Source: Psychromarinibacter halotolerans (lineage in GTDB: Bacteria; Pseudomonadota; Alphaproteobacteria; Rhodobacterales; Rhodobacteraceae). Taken from it: DNA of 64,000 bases. Positions 34,245-42,606 of this stretch are shown here, in pieces. Location of the stretch: positions 1-64,000 of the forward strand of contig NZ_JARGYD010000011.1 of assembly GCF_029168315.1 (NCBI RefSeq), in the 5' to 3' direction. Every line of letters begins with the position of its first letter. Position 1 is the stretch's first letter. Below the pieces are notes generated by a model. The model saw only the letters and a list, made by a program, of their open reading frames with translations, did no database searches and was not told the origin of the DNA. The position numbers were made by a program, and so were the translations under genes.

Positions 34245-35165
34245 GTGACCAGCCGCAGTTATGGTTTTGTCGGACTTGGCAACATGGGCCTGCCGATGGC
34301 GCGCAGATTGCTCGAGGCCGGGTATTCCCTTTCGGTGTTCGACACCCGCCGCGACGTCGCGGAAACCCTTGTCGCCGATGGTGCGACGGTGGCGGAATCG
34401 CTGTCCGACCTTGGCCGGAACGCCGACGTCGTCTTCATGTCGCTGCCGACGCCGGATGCGGTGAAAGCGGTTTGCCTGTCGCCCGGCGGGTTGCGCGAAG
34501 CCGAACGCGCAGAGGTGATCGTGGACCTGTCGACCACTGGCCCCCGCGTCGCGACCGAAGTGGCGCAGGTCCTTTCCGACGCCGGCAAGACCTGGATCGA
34601 CTGCCCCGTCAGCGGCGGCGTCGCCGGGGCGCGCAAGGGCACGCTGACGCTGATGGTCTCGGGCGATGCCGGGTGGATCGAGACGCTTGCGCCGGTGATC
34701 GCGTGCTTTGGCAAGCAGTTCGTGGTCGGAACCGAGGCCGGCAGCGGCCACTCAATGAAGATCATCAACAACCTGATGTCCTCTGCCGCCCTCGCCGTCA
34801 CCTCGGAATGTCTTGTGCTGGGGCGCAAGCTGGGGCTGGAGCCGGAAACCATGCTGGAGGTCCTGAACTCTGGCAGCGGCCGCAACAGCGCGACCACGGA
34901 CAAGATCCCCAATTTCGTCCTGCCCGGCAGCTTCGACTTCGGCTTCGCCATCGCGCTGTCGTCCAAGGACGCGCGGCTGTGTCTGGAGGAAGGCGACCGC
35001 ATGGGCGTGCCCATGATCGTCGGCAACGCCGTGCGGCAGCTGATGAACATCGCCCGCGACTCGCTGGGCCCCGATGCCGATATGACCGAGGTCATCCGTG
35101 TGGTCGAAGGCTGGGCCGGGGCCGAGGTGCGCGGCAAGGACGTCGCGCAGAAGGCCGCCGAGTGA
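34245..35165 (+). CDS. 3-hydroxyisobutyrate dehydrogenase/tartronate-semialdehyde reductase family protein
   Basis: 306 residues from a GTG at 34245 with AAGGAG seven bases upstream. The Rossmann motif is GFVGLGNMGLPMA, the substrate motif DCPVSGGVAGARKGTL (about 118-133), and the catalytic lysine is in GSGHSMKIINNLM. The family oxidises beta-hydroxy acids with NAD(P), for example 3-hydroxyisobutyrate or glycerate. It is first in a coupled operon with MmgE/PrpD and an MBL-fold protein; the next start overlaps its stop as GTGA. It probably oxidises a hydroxy-acid intermediate of the imported compound. Confidence 0.9.
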   Translation: MTSRSYGFVGLGNMGLPMARRLLEAGYSLSVFDTRRDVAETLVADGATVAESLSDLGRNADVVFMSLPTPDAVKAVCLSPGGLREAERAEVIVDLSTTGPRVATEVAQVLSDAGKTWIDCPVSGGVAGARKGTLTLMVSGDAGWIETLAPVIACFGKQFVVGTEAGSGHSMKIINNLMSSAALAVTSECLVLGRKLGLEPETMLEVLNSGSGRNSATTDKIPNFVLPGSFDFGFAIALSSKDARLCLEEGDRMGVPMIVGNAVRQLMNIARDSLGPDADMTEVIRVVEGWAGAEVRGKDVAQKAAE

Positions 35166-36526
35166 GCGCGCCCGCGCTTCCGGCGGAAACGGCGCTCGCC
35201 CGCTTTGCCGCCGACGCGGCATCGCTTGCGGTTCCCGAACGCGTGCTTTCGGAAGGCCGCCGGTCCCTGCTGAACATGTTTGCCACTGCCTTGGCGGGCA
35301 GCGGCGAGCCCGCCATCGACATCGCTGCGTCTGTTCTGACCCCGTTCGCCGGTCCCGCAACCTGTGGCGTCATCGGGCGGCCCGACCGCACCGACCTGCC
35401 CACCGCCGCCTTCCTGAACGCGGCCAGCGCCAACATCTTCGACTTCGACGACACCCATCCGGGCACCATCATCCATCCGACTGCCCCCGTCGCTCCGGTC
35501 CTGCTGGCACTGGCCGAGACCAGACACATGACCGGCGCCGACCTGCTGCGGGCGTTCATCATCGGCGCCGAGGTGGAATGCCGCCTTGGCCTTGCCGTGT
35601 CGCCCGACCACTACGCGCGCGGTTGGCACATCACGTCGACCTGCGGCGTTGTGGGGGCCGCCGTCGCGGCCTCGGTCGCGCTTGGGCTGGATGAACGCCG
35701 GATCGGCTGGGCAATCGCCAATGCCTGCGGGCAGTCCGCTGGCATGGTCGAGACGCTTGGCACGATGACAAAGTCGCTCAGCGTCGGAAACGCGGCGCGC
35801 GGCGGCCTGCTGGCGGCCCTCCTGGCCGAGAAGGGTTTCTCGGGCCCGGACGCCCCGCTGACCGGCCAGCGCGGCATTCTGCACCTGTATGCGGACGCGC
35901 CCCACGCCAAGGCGCTGTCGCAGGATCTCGGGACACGCTGGGATTTCGCGGACAACACCTACAAGCCGTACCCTGTCGGCGTCGTACTGAACCCGGTGAT
36001 CGACGCCGCCGCCGTGTTGCAGTCGGACGGCGTTAGGCTGTCGGACATAGCGGACATCACCCTGCGCGGGCACCCGCTGCTGCGTCAGCGCGCCGACCGC
36101 CCCGACGTCGCCACCGGACGCGAAGCGCAGGTCAGCGCGCAGCACGCCTTCGCCGTGGCCCTTTCGGGCGAGGTCGGGTTGGCGGATTTCACGGACGACG
36201 CGGTCATAGGCACGCTGAAGACGGGACGGCCCGCGATGACGTTCGAGGATGATGCCGATATGGACATTGGCGCCGTCGCACTGACGGCCCGGATGGCCGA
36301 TGGCACCGAGCGACAGGTCACCATCACCGCTGCGCGCGGATCGACGGACAACCCGATGACCAACGCGCAGATCGAGGACAAGCTGCGCGCGCTGGCGGAG
36401 TATCGCGGCGTGACATGGGACACCCAGCCGCTGATCGACGCGGTTTGGTCGCTGGACACCCTGCCGGACGCCGCGCGCCTTGCCGCTTTGGCCTGCCGCG
36501 CCCCAATGGCAGAGGTGGCGGCATGA
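35162..36526 (+). CDS. MmgE/PrpD family protein
   Basis: 454 residues from a GTG overlapping the upstream stop. The MmgE/PrpD signature is present: FAADAASLAVPERVLSEGRR at the start, NAASANIFDFDDTHPGT with the conserved Asp-Asp-His (about 84-100), HITSTCGVVGAAVAAS and KPYPVGVVLNPVIDA. Family members are 2-methylcitrate dehydratase and cis-aconitate decarboxylase, so dehydration or decarboxylation of a polycarboxylate is likely. No other methylcitrate-cycle gene is present, so PrpD itself is not supported. It overlaps the next gene by ATGA. Confidence 0.88.
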   Translation: MSAPALPAETALARFAADAASLAVPERVLSEGRRSLLNMFATALAGSGEPAIDIAASVLTPFAGPATCGVIGRPDRTDLPTAAFLNAASANIFDFDDTHPGTIIHPTAPVAPVLLALAETRHMTGADLLRAFIIGAEVECRLGLAVSPDHYARGWHITSTCGVVGAAVAASVALGLDERRIGWAIANACGQSAGMVETLGTMTKSLSVGNAARGGLLAALLAEKGFSGPDAPLTGQRGILHLYADAPHAKALSQDLGTRWDFADNTYKPYPVGVVLNPVIDAAAVLQSDGVRLSDIADITLRGHPLLRQRADRPDVATGREAQVSAQHAFAVALSGEVGLADFTDDAVIGTLKTGRPAMTFEDDADMDIGAVALTARMADGTERQVTITAARGSTDNPMTNAQIEDKLRALAEYRGVTWDTQPLIDAVWSLDTLPDAARLAALACRAPMAEVAA

Positions 36527-37335
36527 CCCAGCCCGATCCGTTCGAGTTGTTCGCGCTGCGGTACGGCACCCACACGGGACGCAGTGACGCTGACAATTTC
36601 GACGACGGCGATCCGGATGCCGCCGGTTCGGACCTCGACTATTACATCTGGGTCGCGCGTCGCGGGGACCGGGTCTTCGTGATCGACACCGGCTTTTCCG
36701 ACGCACAGGCACGCCCACGCGGCCGCCGGCTTCTGTGCGCGCCCGCCGACGGGTTTGCCGCGATCGGAATAGACGCAGCGCGGGTCGAAGACGTCGTCAT
36801 GACCCACCTGCACTATGATCACGCGGGCGGCCTGGAGGCCTTCCCGAACGCGCGGCTGCACCTGCAACACGCAGAGATGGCGCATGTCACCGGCCCGGCC
36901 GTCAGCCACCCGCCGCCGCATGGCGCCTACGACGGCGACGACATCGTCCACGTGGTGCAGCAGCTTTATGCAGGTCGGATCATGTTCCATGACGGCGATG
37001 TCCAGCTGGACCCCGGCCTGACGCTTCACCTGACCGGCGGCCATTCCGCCGGATTGCAGGCAGTGCGGGTGTTCACCCAGCGCGGCTGGGTCGTCATCGC
37101 GGGCGACGCCGCCCACCTGTACGCCCACCTGCACGACGACAGGGTTTTCCCGGTCTACCATGATCGGGACACCACTCTGGACAGCTATCGCCGCATCATC
37201 GCGCTGGCAGAAGGCCCGGACCGCATAATCCCCGGGCACGATCCGCTGGTCGCGCGGCTTTATCCCGAGTTCGCGTCGCCGCGCGATGGAAAATTTGTCC
37301 GTTTGGACAAAAGCCCCTTCGATACTCCCGTATGA
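36523..37335 (+). CDS. metallo-beta-lactamase-fold hydrolase, N-acyl-homoserine-lactonase-like
   Basis: 270 residues starting MTQPDPFELFALRYGTH. The dinuclear zinc motif is HLHYDHAGG (His95, His97, Asp99, His100), with further ligands in GGHSAGLQ, AGDAAHL and the final IIPGHDP. The layout matches the AHL-lactonase/AttM group, including absence of a signal peptide. In this operon a lactone intermediate of carboxylate catabolism is at least as plausible a substrate as a quorum-sensing signal, since no luxI or luxR gene is nearby. Confidence 0.85.
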   Translation: MTQPDPFELFALRYGTHTGRSDADNFDDGDPDAAGSDLDYYIWVARRGDRVFVIDTGFSDAQARPRGRRLLCAPADGFAAIGIDAARVEDVVMTHLHYDHAGGLEAFPNARLHLQHAEMAHVTGPAVSHPPPHGAYDGDDIVHVVQQLYAGRIMFHDGDVQLDPGLTLHLTGGHSAGLQAVRVFTQRGWVVIAGDAAHLYAHLHDDRVFPVYHDRDTTLDSYRRIIALAEGPDRIIPGHDPLVARLYPEFASPRDGKFVRLDKSPFDTPV

Positions 37336-37347
37336 TTGTATTAGGAT
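37331..37347. promoter_or_regulatory. candidate FCD operator upstream of its own gene
   Basis: ATTGTATTA (37335-37343) sits inside GTAT...ATAC, in the 263-base gap before the FCD gene at 37599. It is identical to the 9-mer at 34120-34128. No other gene is seen in this gap. Confidence 0.35.
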
Positions 37348-37598
37348 ACTTCCGCCGGGTGCCATATGCTGCCGGCTTTAGTGTTGCCAGTTGGGAGGCT
37401 CCGGCACCGCATGACATTCATTTCCGATCCAGACAGTCATCGGGCCCTCGCCAGATGCGGCCGCTCTGCGAGCGCGCCACACGTTGAGTATTATGCCGTG
37501 GACAGCCGCGGAACCCGAACGGGCACGATGTCACTTGGACGACACCGAGACGGCCACTGCCAGAACACAAACACCTGACAGGACTGAGCAAGAAATCC

Positions 37599-38282
37599 AT
37601 GACCACCCCCCCGAACGCATTCCGCGTCCAGAAGGTCGCCGCGCCCTTGCGGCAGACCGTAACCGAGAACATTCGCAACGCCATCTCGACCGGACATTTC
37701 GAGGCGGGATCGCACCTGCCCGAACGCGAGCTGTGCGAGGTGCTTGGCGTCAGCCGTACCCTTGTCCGCGAGGCGCTGCGTCAGCTTGAGACAGAGGGCT
37801 GGATCACCGTGATCCCCCATCGCGGCCCCTTCGTGACCAAGGTCACGCGCGAGCAGGCCGAGGGCATCTACAAGGTGCGGATCGAGCTAGAGGGCTTGGC
37901 CTGCGAGCTGTTCGCCACCAATGCAACGGACGCCCAGTGCGACGCGCTCAAGGAAGCCTTCGCCGCGTTCCGCGACCTGCCGCCGTCGACCGACCGCCTT
38001 GCGCAATTGCAGGCCAAGAACCGGTTCTACGAATGCCTGCTGGACGGCGCTCAGAACGAAACGCTGAACGCCTGCATGACGCTGCTGGATTCCCGCGTCA
38101 TGCTGTTGCGGGCGACCTCGCTGCAAGCACCCGGCCGCGCCGAGGACTCGGTTCGCGAGCTGGCGGATCTTGTCGACAAACTGATCGCCCGCAATGCGCC
38201 TGCCGCGCGCAAGGCGGCGCAGGACCACATCCGCATGGCCGGAAAGACCGCGCTGAGCATGATGGACGAAGAGGTCGCCTAA
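37599..38282 (+). CDS. FadR-type (FCD) GntR transcriptional regulator
   Basis: 227 residues. The winged helix spans about 15-80: HLPERELCEVLGVSRTLVRE, EALRQLETEGWI and the wing HRGPFVTKV. The FCD domain is at 90-215, with KNRFYECLLDGAQN and the late RKAAQDHIRMA that supply metal-ligand type residues. It sits in the middle of the catabolic gene set, convergent with the SDR gene. Recurrent ATTGTC/ATTGTATTA motifs upstream of the CMD-tct, dehydrogenase, SDR/Rid and permease operons make it the best candidate regulator for all of them. Confidence 0.92.
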   Translation: MTTPPNAFRVQKVAAPLRQTVTENIRNAISTGHFEAGSHLPERELCEVLGVSRTLVREALRQLETEGWITVIPHRGPFVTKVTREQAEGIYKVRIELEGLACELFATNATDAQCDALKEAFAAFRDLPPSTDRLAQLQAKNRFYECLLDGAQNETLNACMTLLDSRVMLLRATSLQAPGRAEDSVRELADLVDKLIARNAPAARKAAQDHIRMAGKTALSMMDEEVA

Positions 38283-38289
38283 GGCCGTG

Positions 38290-38310
38290 GCCGGGCATCA
38301 GATGCCCGGC
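38290..38310. terminator. bidirectional hairpin between convergent FCD and SDR genes
   Basis: GCCGGGCAT-CAG-ATGCCCGGC, a perfect 9-bp stem with a 3-base loop, begins 8 bases after the FCD stop and includes the stop codon of the SDR gene. It can form on both transcripts; neither side has a clear U-tract. Confidence 0.55.
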
Positions 38311-39077
38311 GTCGCGCCTCCGTCCGCGACAATGACCGTGCCCTGAATATAGGCCGCCTTGTCAGAGCACAGGAATCCGACCAGCTGCGCGATCTCTTCC
38401 GGGGTGCCGTACCGCTCGATCTTGCTTTCGGCGCGGAACCGGTCGGCGGCGGCGTCGAATGTGATCCCCTCGCGGTCGGCCAGAGCCTGCACGCGTTTCG
38501 ACAGCCGGTCGGTCAGGATGTGGCCGGGGCAGACGGTGTTGACCCGGATGCCCTGCGGCAGGCCACGCTTGGAGATCGCCTTGCCGAAGTTGATCATCGC
38601 CGAGTTCACAGACCCACCGATGGTGAAATCCGCGGCGGGCGTCTGCGCGCCGATGCCAGAGATGTTGACAATGCTGCCGCCGCTTTCCGCCAAGGCCGGC
38701 CACGCCGCGCGGCAGAACCTGACAGCGGCGTGGAATTTCAGGCCGAAGCCGGACAGGAAATCCTCGTCCGTCAGGTCAAGAAAATCGCCCCGCTTGGTGG
38801 TGCCCGCGTTGTTTACCAGAACGTCGATCCGGCCGAACCGCTCCATCGTTTGCGCGACGACCTGTGCCGGGGCCTCGGGCTGCGACAGATCGGTGGCCTG
38901 CACAAGCACGTCCGGCGCACCGGCGGCGCGCGCTTCGTCCGCGACCTCGGCAAGGACGTCCGCGCGGCGGGCCGACAGCACCAGTGCCCGACCGCCGCTG
39001 GCCAGTTCCAGCGCGATTGCCCGCCCCAGCCCCTGACTTGCGCCGGTAACGATCGCGACTTCGGCCGAATTGCTCAT
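38298..39077 (-). CDS. SDR-family protein lacking the catalytic Tyr and Lys
   Basis: 259 residues with the classical SDR cofactor motif TGASQGLG (11-18), NNAG (89-92) and the late PGHILTDR. The active-site serine is present in NIS (Ser140). The YxxxK motif, however, aligns with G154-GSV-N158 in FTIGGSVNSAMINF, so both catalytic Tyr and Lys are missing, although the helix after it (AMINFGKAIS) is well conserved. The protein may be a non-classical dehydrogenase, a binding protein or another lyase-like SDR. It is divergent from the Rid gene, with an inverted repeat between them. Confidence 0.8.
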   Translation of the reverse strand: MSNSAEVAIVTGASQGLGRAIALELASGGRALVLSARRADVLAEVADEARAAGAPDVLVQATDLSQPEAPAQVVAQTMERFGRIDVLVNNAGTTKRGDFLDLTDEDFLSGFGLKFHAAVRFCRAAWPALAESGGSIVNISGIGAQTPAADFTIGGSVNSAMINFGKAISKRGLPQGIRVNTVCPGHILTDRLSKRVQALADREGITFDAAADRFRAESKIERYGTPEEIAQLVGFLCSDKAAYIQGTVIVADGGATPGI

Positions 39078-39133
39078 TCTTCTTACTCCTGCAGGTTCGC
39101 GGGTCCCGTCGCGGAAGCCTCGCCTCGTAATAT

Positions 39134-39146
39134 TGACAGATTGTCA
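39134..39146. promoter_or_regulatory. candidate operator between SDR and Rid genes
   Basis: TGACA-GAT-TGTCA is a perfect 5-bp inverted repeat containing ATTGTC, close to CGTATTA at 39150-39156. It lies in the divergent promoter region of the SDR gene (minus) and the Rid/deacylase/GGT operon (plus), and it matches the ATTGTC/GACAAT repeats at 42477-42498. Confidence 0.5.
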
Positions 39147-39206
39147 TATCGTATTAAAGGTACATTCGACAGCCGGATGGCTGATAGGACGGAAAAGGAC
39201 CCGACA

Positions 39207-39644
39207 ATGCATAAGGAAATCATCCGCGCCGACGTTCCCGAGAACGGCGGATCCTACAATCTGTGTGTGCGCTATGGCGACATGCTGTACCTTTCGGGCC
39301 TTGCCCCCTTCGACGCCGAATTCTGCGCCGAGGTCGCAGAGGCGCGCAAGAACGGCACCAAGGTGCCCCCGATGCCCGACACGCCGTTCCCGCGTCAGGT
39401 CGAGATCGTCATGGACAACATCAAGAAGCTGGTCGAAGCGGCCGGGTCCAACATGGACTGCCTCTTGAAGACGAACGTGTGGCTGAAGGACCAGACGCAG
39501 GCCGAAGAGTTCGAGAAGGTCTACGTCAAGTATTTCTCCAGCTTCGAAGCCCTGCCCGCCCGTGCCCGGATGCAGGCTGGCCGGACCCCGATGGACTGCG
39601 GGCTTGAGATCGAAGCGATCGCCTACGTCCCGTCCAAGGACTGA
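39207..39644 (+). CDS. Rid (YjgF/YER057c/UK114) family protein
   Basis: 145 residues. The family pattern is YGDMLYLSGLAPFD near the N-terminus, QVEIVMDNIKKLVEAAGSNM in the middle, and FEALPARARMQAGRTP followed by LEIEAIAYVP at the end, with the substrate-carboxylate Arg in the PARAR segment and the late Glu. Rid proteins hydrolyse reactive enamines or imines to keto acids and ammonia, or catalyse related deaminations. As first gene of an operon with a deacylase and a gamma-glutamyltransferase, it suggests that nitrogen is removed from the imported substrate. Confidence 0.9.
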   Translation: MHKEIIRADVPENGGSYNLCVRYGDMLYLSGLAPFDAEFCAEVAEARKNGTKVPPMPDTPFPRQVEIVMDNIKKLVEAAGSNMDCLLKTNVWLKDQTQAEEFEKVYVKYFSSFEALPARARMQAGRTPMDCGLEIEAIAYVPSKD

Positions 39645-39647
39645 TCG

Positions 39648-40670
39648 ATGCGGCGCATGGCCATCTCGACGTCGGTCGACTTCCAGCAGGACGGCCGCCA
39701 GACAGGTCACCTGCGCCTGCCGCATTCGACGCACAGGTCGGCCTATGGCCACATTCGGATTCCCATCGCCTGTCTCAGGAACGGCGATGGCCCCTCGCTT
39801 CTTGTGGTCGCGGGCAACCACGGTGACGAGTACGAGGGGCACATCGCCGCCCGCAGGCTGGTGCAGTCGCTTGACCTCGGCAGACTCCGGGGGCGGATCA
39901 TCGTTCTGCCCTCGGCCAACCACCCCGCGCTTATGGCCGGGCAGCGGACCTCTCCGCTGGACGACGGCAACCTCAACCGTTGCTTTCCCGGCGACCCGGA
40001 CGGCACCCCGACCCGGCAGATCGCCGACTACATCGAAAACGAGTTGATGCCGCAGTCGACCCACGCGATCGACCTGCATTCGGGCGGCAGTTCGCTGGAC
40101 TACGTGCCGTCGGGTGTTGGCAACATGCAGCCCGGCGACACCCCCCGGAACCGCGCGGTGATCGGGATGCTGGATGCCTTCGGGGCACCGACCAGCTTCG
40201 TGTCGGCCACCACCTCGGGCGCGCCGCAATCCTTCGCCTCGGCCGCGATCCGGCAGGGCGTCACCGCGATCGGGACCGAGGCCGGCGGCGCGGGACGGAC
40301 GTCACGCGCGGCGCTGGACCTTGTCGAGGCCGGTCTGATGCGGCTGCTGGCCCATCTGGGCATGCTGCGAGACACACCGGCCCCGGCCGACAGCGCAACG
40401 CGCCTGATGCAGGTCGGCGGCGCGGATTACTTCGTCTTCGCCGGAACGCGCGGGATCTTCGAGCCGTTGGTCGAACCCGGCGCCACCGTCACGGCGGGCC
40501 AGCCCGCCGCCCGCATCCACGACCCCCTGACCGGATGGACCGAGCCCGAAACGGTCTGCTTCGAAAGGGACGGCTTCGTCCTGTGCCGTCGCAGTCTTGG
40601 ACATGCAGAGCCCGGCGATTGCCTGTACCATCTGGGCACCGAACTTGCCCGCCCCTCGGACGCGCCCTGA
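39648..40670 (+). CDS. succinylglutamate desuccinylase/aspartoacylase-family deacylase
   Basis: 340 residues. Zinc residues of this carboxypeptidase-like family are visible in GNHGDEYEG (His and Glu, about 57-65) and DLHSGG (His about 143); NHPALMAGQRTSPLDDGNLNR carries the substrate-binding Arg/Asn. The C-terminal part has a beta-barrel lid. Relatives include DoeB (N-acetyl-diaminobutyrate deacetylase), AstE and aspartoacylase, which remove acyl groups from amino acids. It lies 3 bases after the Rid gene and 23 bases before the GGT gene. A nearby ATG at 39657 could also start it. Confidence 0.88.
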   Translation: MRRMAISTSVDFQQDGRQTGHLRLPHSTHRSAYGHIRIPIACLRNGDGPSLLVVAGNHGDEYEGHIAARRLVQSLDLGRLRGRIIVLPSANHPALMAGQRTSPLDDGNLNRCFPGDPDGTPTRQIADYIENELMPQSTHAIDLHSGGSSLDYVPSGVGNMQPGDTPRNRAVIGMLDAFGAPTSFVSATTSGAPQSFASAAIRQGVTAIGTEAGGAGRTSRAALDLVEAGLMRLLAHLGMLRDTPAPADSATRLMQVGGADYFVFAGTRGIFEPLVEPGATVTAGQPAARIHDPLTGWTEPETVCFERDGFVLCRRSLGHAEPGDCLYHLGTELARPSDAP

Positions 40671-40693
40671 AACACCACGCTGAAAGCAAGACC

Positions 40694-42268
40694 ATGAGCA
40701 ACTTCTCGACCACCCAGAAGATCACCAAGACCGTGGAGTGGACCGACGGTGGCGTCGTCGCCAGTCAGCACCGCACCGCATCCGAAGCCGGTGCGCGCGT
40801 GTTGGCCGAGGGCGGCAACGCCTTTGACGCGGCCGTCGCGACCGCGTTCGCCCTTGGGGTGGTCGAGCCGTGGATGAGCGGGCCGGTGGGCGGCGGGATG
40901 ATGACCCTGTGGCGCGCGGACCGGCAGCAGGCCGAGACCATCGAGTTCGGGATGCGGTCTCCGGTCGGGCTGCGGCTGGAGGACTACCCGCTGGAGCGCG
41001 GCGACGGCCATTCGGACCTGTTCACCTGGACCAAGGTGAAGGACGACCGCAACGTCTTCGGCCCGCATTCCATCGCGGTGCCGGGCTTCGTCGCCGGAAT
41101 CGAGATGCTGCACCAGCGCCACGCGACCCGCGACTGGGCGGATCTGCTGGCCCCGTCCGTCGGGCTGGCCGAAAAGGGAATGCTGATCGACTGGTACGCT
41201 TCGCTGATGATCGCGGCTGTTACGCGCAACCTTGCGCAGGACCCCGATGCCGCCGCCATGTTCCTTGTCGACGGGCAGTGGCCCAACATCGCAGGCTGGA
41301 CCGACGTCAGCGAACAGCGGCTGGACCAGTCCGCAATGGCGGCGACCCTGCGCCAGCTGGCCGAAGCCGGGGCGCGCGACTTCTACGAGGGCCGCACCGC
41401 CGAGGCGCTGGTGGCCGACATGGCCGCCAAGGGGTCGTCGCTGTCGGCGGAAGATCTGTCGACCTACAGCGCCAAGGCGTCCCCCACGCGCGAGATTGCC
41501 TATCGCGGCGGCGTGATCCATGCGCCCTCCGGCCCCAGCGCGGGCGCGTCGCTTGTCCGCACTTTCCGCCAGTTGGCGCAGTCCACGTTCGGCGACAGCC
41601 CCGACGCCGCCAGCTTCGCCGCCACGGCGACGGCGCTGCGCGACGCGTACAAGGCGCGCCTGTCGCAGGACGGGGCCGAGGACGAACCGGCGGGGTCCGA
41701 ATCCTGCACGACCACGTTCAGCGTGGTCGACAAGGACGGCAACATGATCAACGTCACGCAGACCTTGCTGTCCAAGTTCGGCAGCCGGGTCGTGTCGCCC
41801 TCGACCGGGATGCTGATGAACAACGGCATCATGTGGTTCGATCCCGAACCCGGCCGGCCGAATTCGCTGGCGCCGGGCAAGGCCTGCCTGATGAACGTCT
41901 GCCCGACCATTGGCAGCACCGGCGACACCATGTTCGCGATCGGCGCCGCAGGCGGGCGGAAGATCCTGCCCTCGGTCACCAACCTCGCCAGCTTCATGCT
42001 GGACTTCGGCATGAGCCTTGAAGACGCGTTCCACCACCCCCGCATCGACGTCAGCGGCACCGAGCGCATCATCGCGGACGAAGACCTGTCGCCCGAAATC
42101 GTCGAGGCACTGTCGGGCGTGGCCGATACGGGCACCGCGAAACGGACCGTCCACCCCTATGCCTTCGGCGTGCCCGCCGGCGTTATGCGGCAGAACGGTC
42201 GGAACTGCGGTGCGACCGAGATCATGAGCCCTTGGGGCGACGCTATCCTGGCCGACGACATCGCCTGA
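40694..42268 (+). CDS. gamma-glutamyltransferase-family protein without signal peptide
   Basis: 524 residues, starting MSNFSTTQKITKTVEW, with no export signal. The family pattern is intact: VVASQHRTASEAGARVLAEGGNAFDAAVA split at residues 22-52, GPVGGGMMTLW, VPGFVAGIEMLHQRH and the autocatalytic threonine region CTTTFSVVDKDGNMINVTQT starting at Thr339. GGTs mature by self-cleavage into two subunits and hydrolyse or transfer gamma-glutamyl groups. Most bacterial GGTs are periplasmic; the cytosolic prediction suggests an intracellular gamma-glutamyl intermediate or an amidohydrolase role. A terminator follows. Confidence 0.88.
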   Translation: MSNFSTTQKITKTVEWTDGGVVASQHRTASEAGARVLAEGGNAFDAAVATAFALGVVEPWMSGPVGGGMMTLWRADRQQAETIEFGMRSPVGLRLEDYPLERGDGHSDLFTWTKVKDDRNVFGPHSIAVPGFVAGIEMLHQRHATRDWADLLAPSVGLAEKGMLIDWYASLMIAAVTRNLAQDPDAAAMFLVDGQWPNIAGWTDVSEQRLDQSAMAATLRQLAEAGARDFYEGRTAEALVADMAAKGSSLSAEDLSTYSAKASPTREIAYRGGVIHAPSGPSAGASLVRTFRQLAQSTFGDSPDAASFAATATALRDAYKARLSQDGAEDEPAGSESCTTTFSVVDKDGNMINVTQTLLSKFGSRVVSPSTGMLMNNGIMWFDPEPGRPNSLAPGKACLMNVCPTIGSTGDTMFAIGAAGGRKILPSVTNLASFMLDFGMSLEDAFHHPRIDVSGTERIIADEDLSPEIVEALSGVADTGTAKRTVHPYAFGVPAGVMRQNGRNCGATEIMSPWGDAILADDIA

Positions 42269-42307
42269 GCCTCGACCGTCTCAGACGTTTCCGAAAGAAA
42301 TTCACCC

Positions 42308-42337
42308 GCCGCGAAGCAGGCGTCGCGGCTGGTTTTT
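42308..42337 (+). terminator. rho-independent terminator after GGT gene
   Basis: GCCGCGA/TCGCGGC forms a 7-bp stem with an 8-base loop, followed by TGGTTTTT. It lies 40 bases after the GGT stop and ends the Rid-deacylase-GGT transcript. Confidence 0.75.
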
Positions 42338-42476
42338 CCGTTTCTCAACCGCCCATCCCGACCGCTGTCCCCCAACCCCGCTGACGCATCCATCGCGCCT
42401 GCACATTGTTTGATCACCGCGGAGGAAATCGCCGGTCGCCCTGCCCTGATCTGCGGATAAACCTTGAGCCGCCGCA

Positions 42477-42498
42477 GACAATCATATTGTCTGACAAT
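42477..42498. promoter_or_regulatory. triple GACAAT/ATTGTC operator upstream of permease genes
   Basis: GACAAT-CAT-ATTGTC-T-GACAAT contains two overlapping perfect inverted repeats, so three consecutive half-sites of alternating orientation. It sits 109 bases before the first permease ATG. The same half-site occurs in the Rid/SDR promoter and in the dehydrogenase promoter, pointing to one shared regulator, most likely the FCD protein at 37599. Confidence 0.6.
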
Positions 42499-42606
42499 CA
42501 TAACAAAGTAGTCCGCTGTCCGAGGCTTCTGCTCTCGGGCTGCGGGCGGTTCAGGGATCGCCATGGTGCGGTCACGCGGAGGACCCATGACAAAGCAAGA
42601 CCCCAC

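Larger units (their letters stand above)
42269..42606. other. intergenic region between GGT and permease genes
   Basis: This 338-base gap contains an intrinsic terminator in its first part (42308-42337) and an AT-rich operator-promoter region near 42477-42530. No reading frame with a ribosome-binding site is seen. Confidence 0.6.

Noticed and set aside
35162..36526. MmgE/PrpD gene as evidence for the methylcitrate cycle
   Set aside because: No prpB, prpC or acnD homologue is present nearby, and the neighbours point to another carboxylate pathway.
34259..36718. 819-codon reverse-strand open frame
   Set aside because: It is antisense to the 3-hydroxyisobutyrate-dehydrogenase-like and MmgE/PrpD genes, whose motifs are intact.
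36523..37335. AHL lactonase as evidence for quorum quenching
   Set aside because: The fold supports lactone hydrolysis, but no luxI/luxR gene is near and the gene is translationally coupled to catabolic enzymes.
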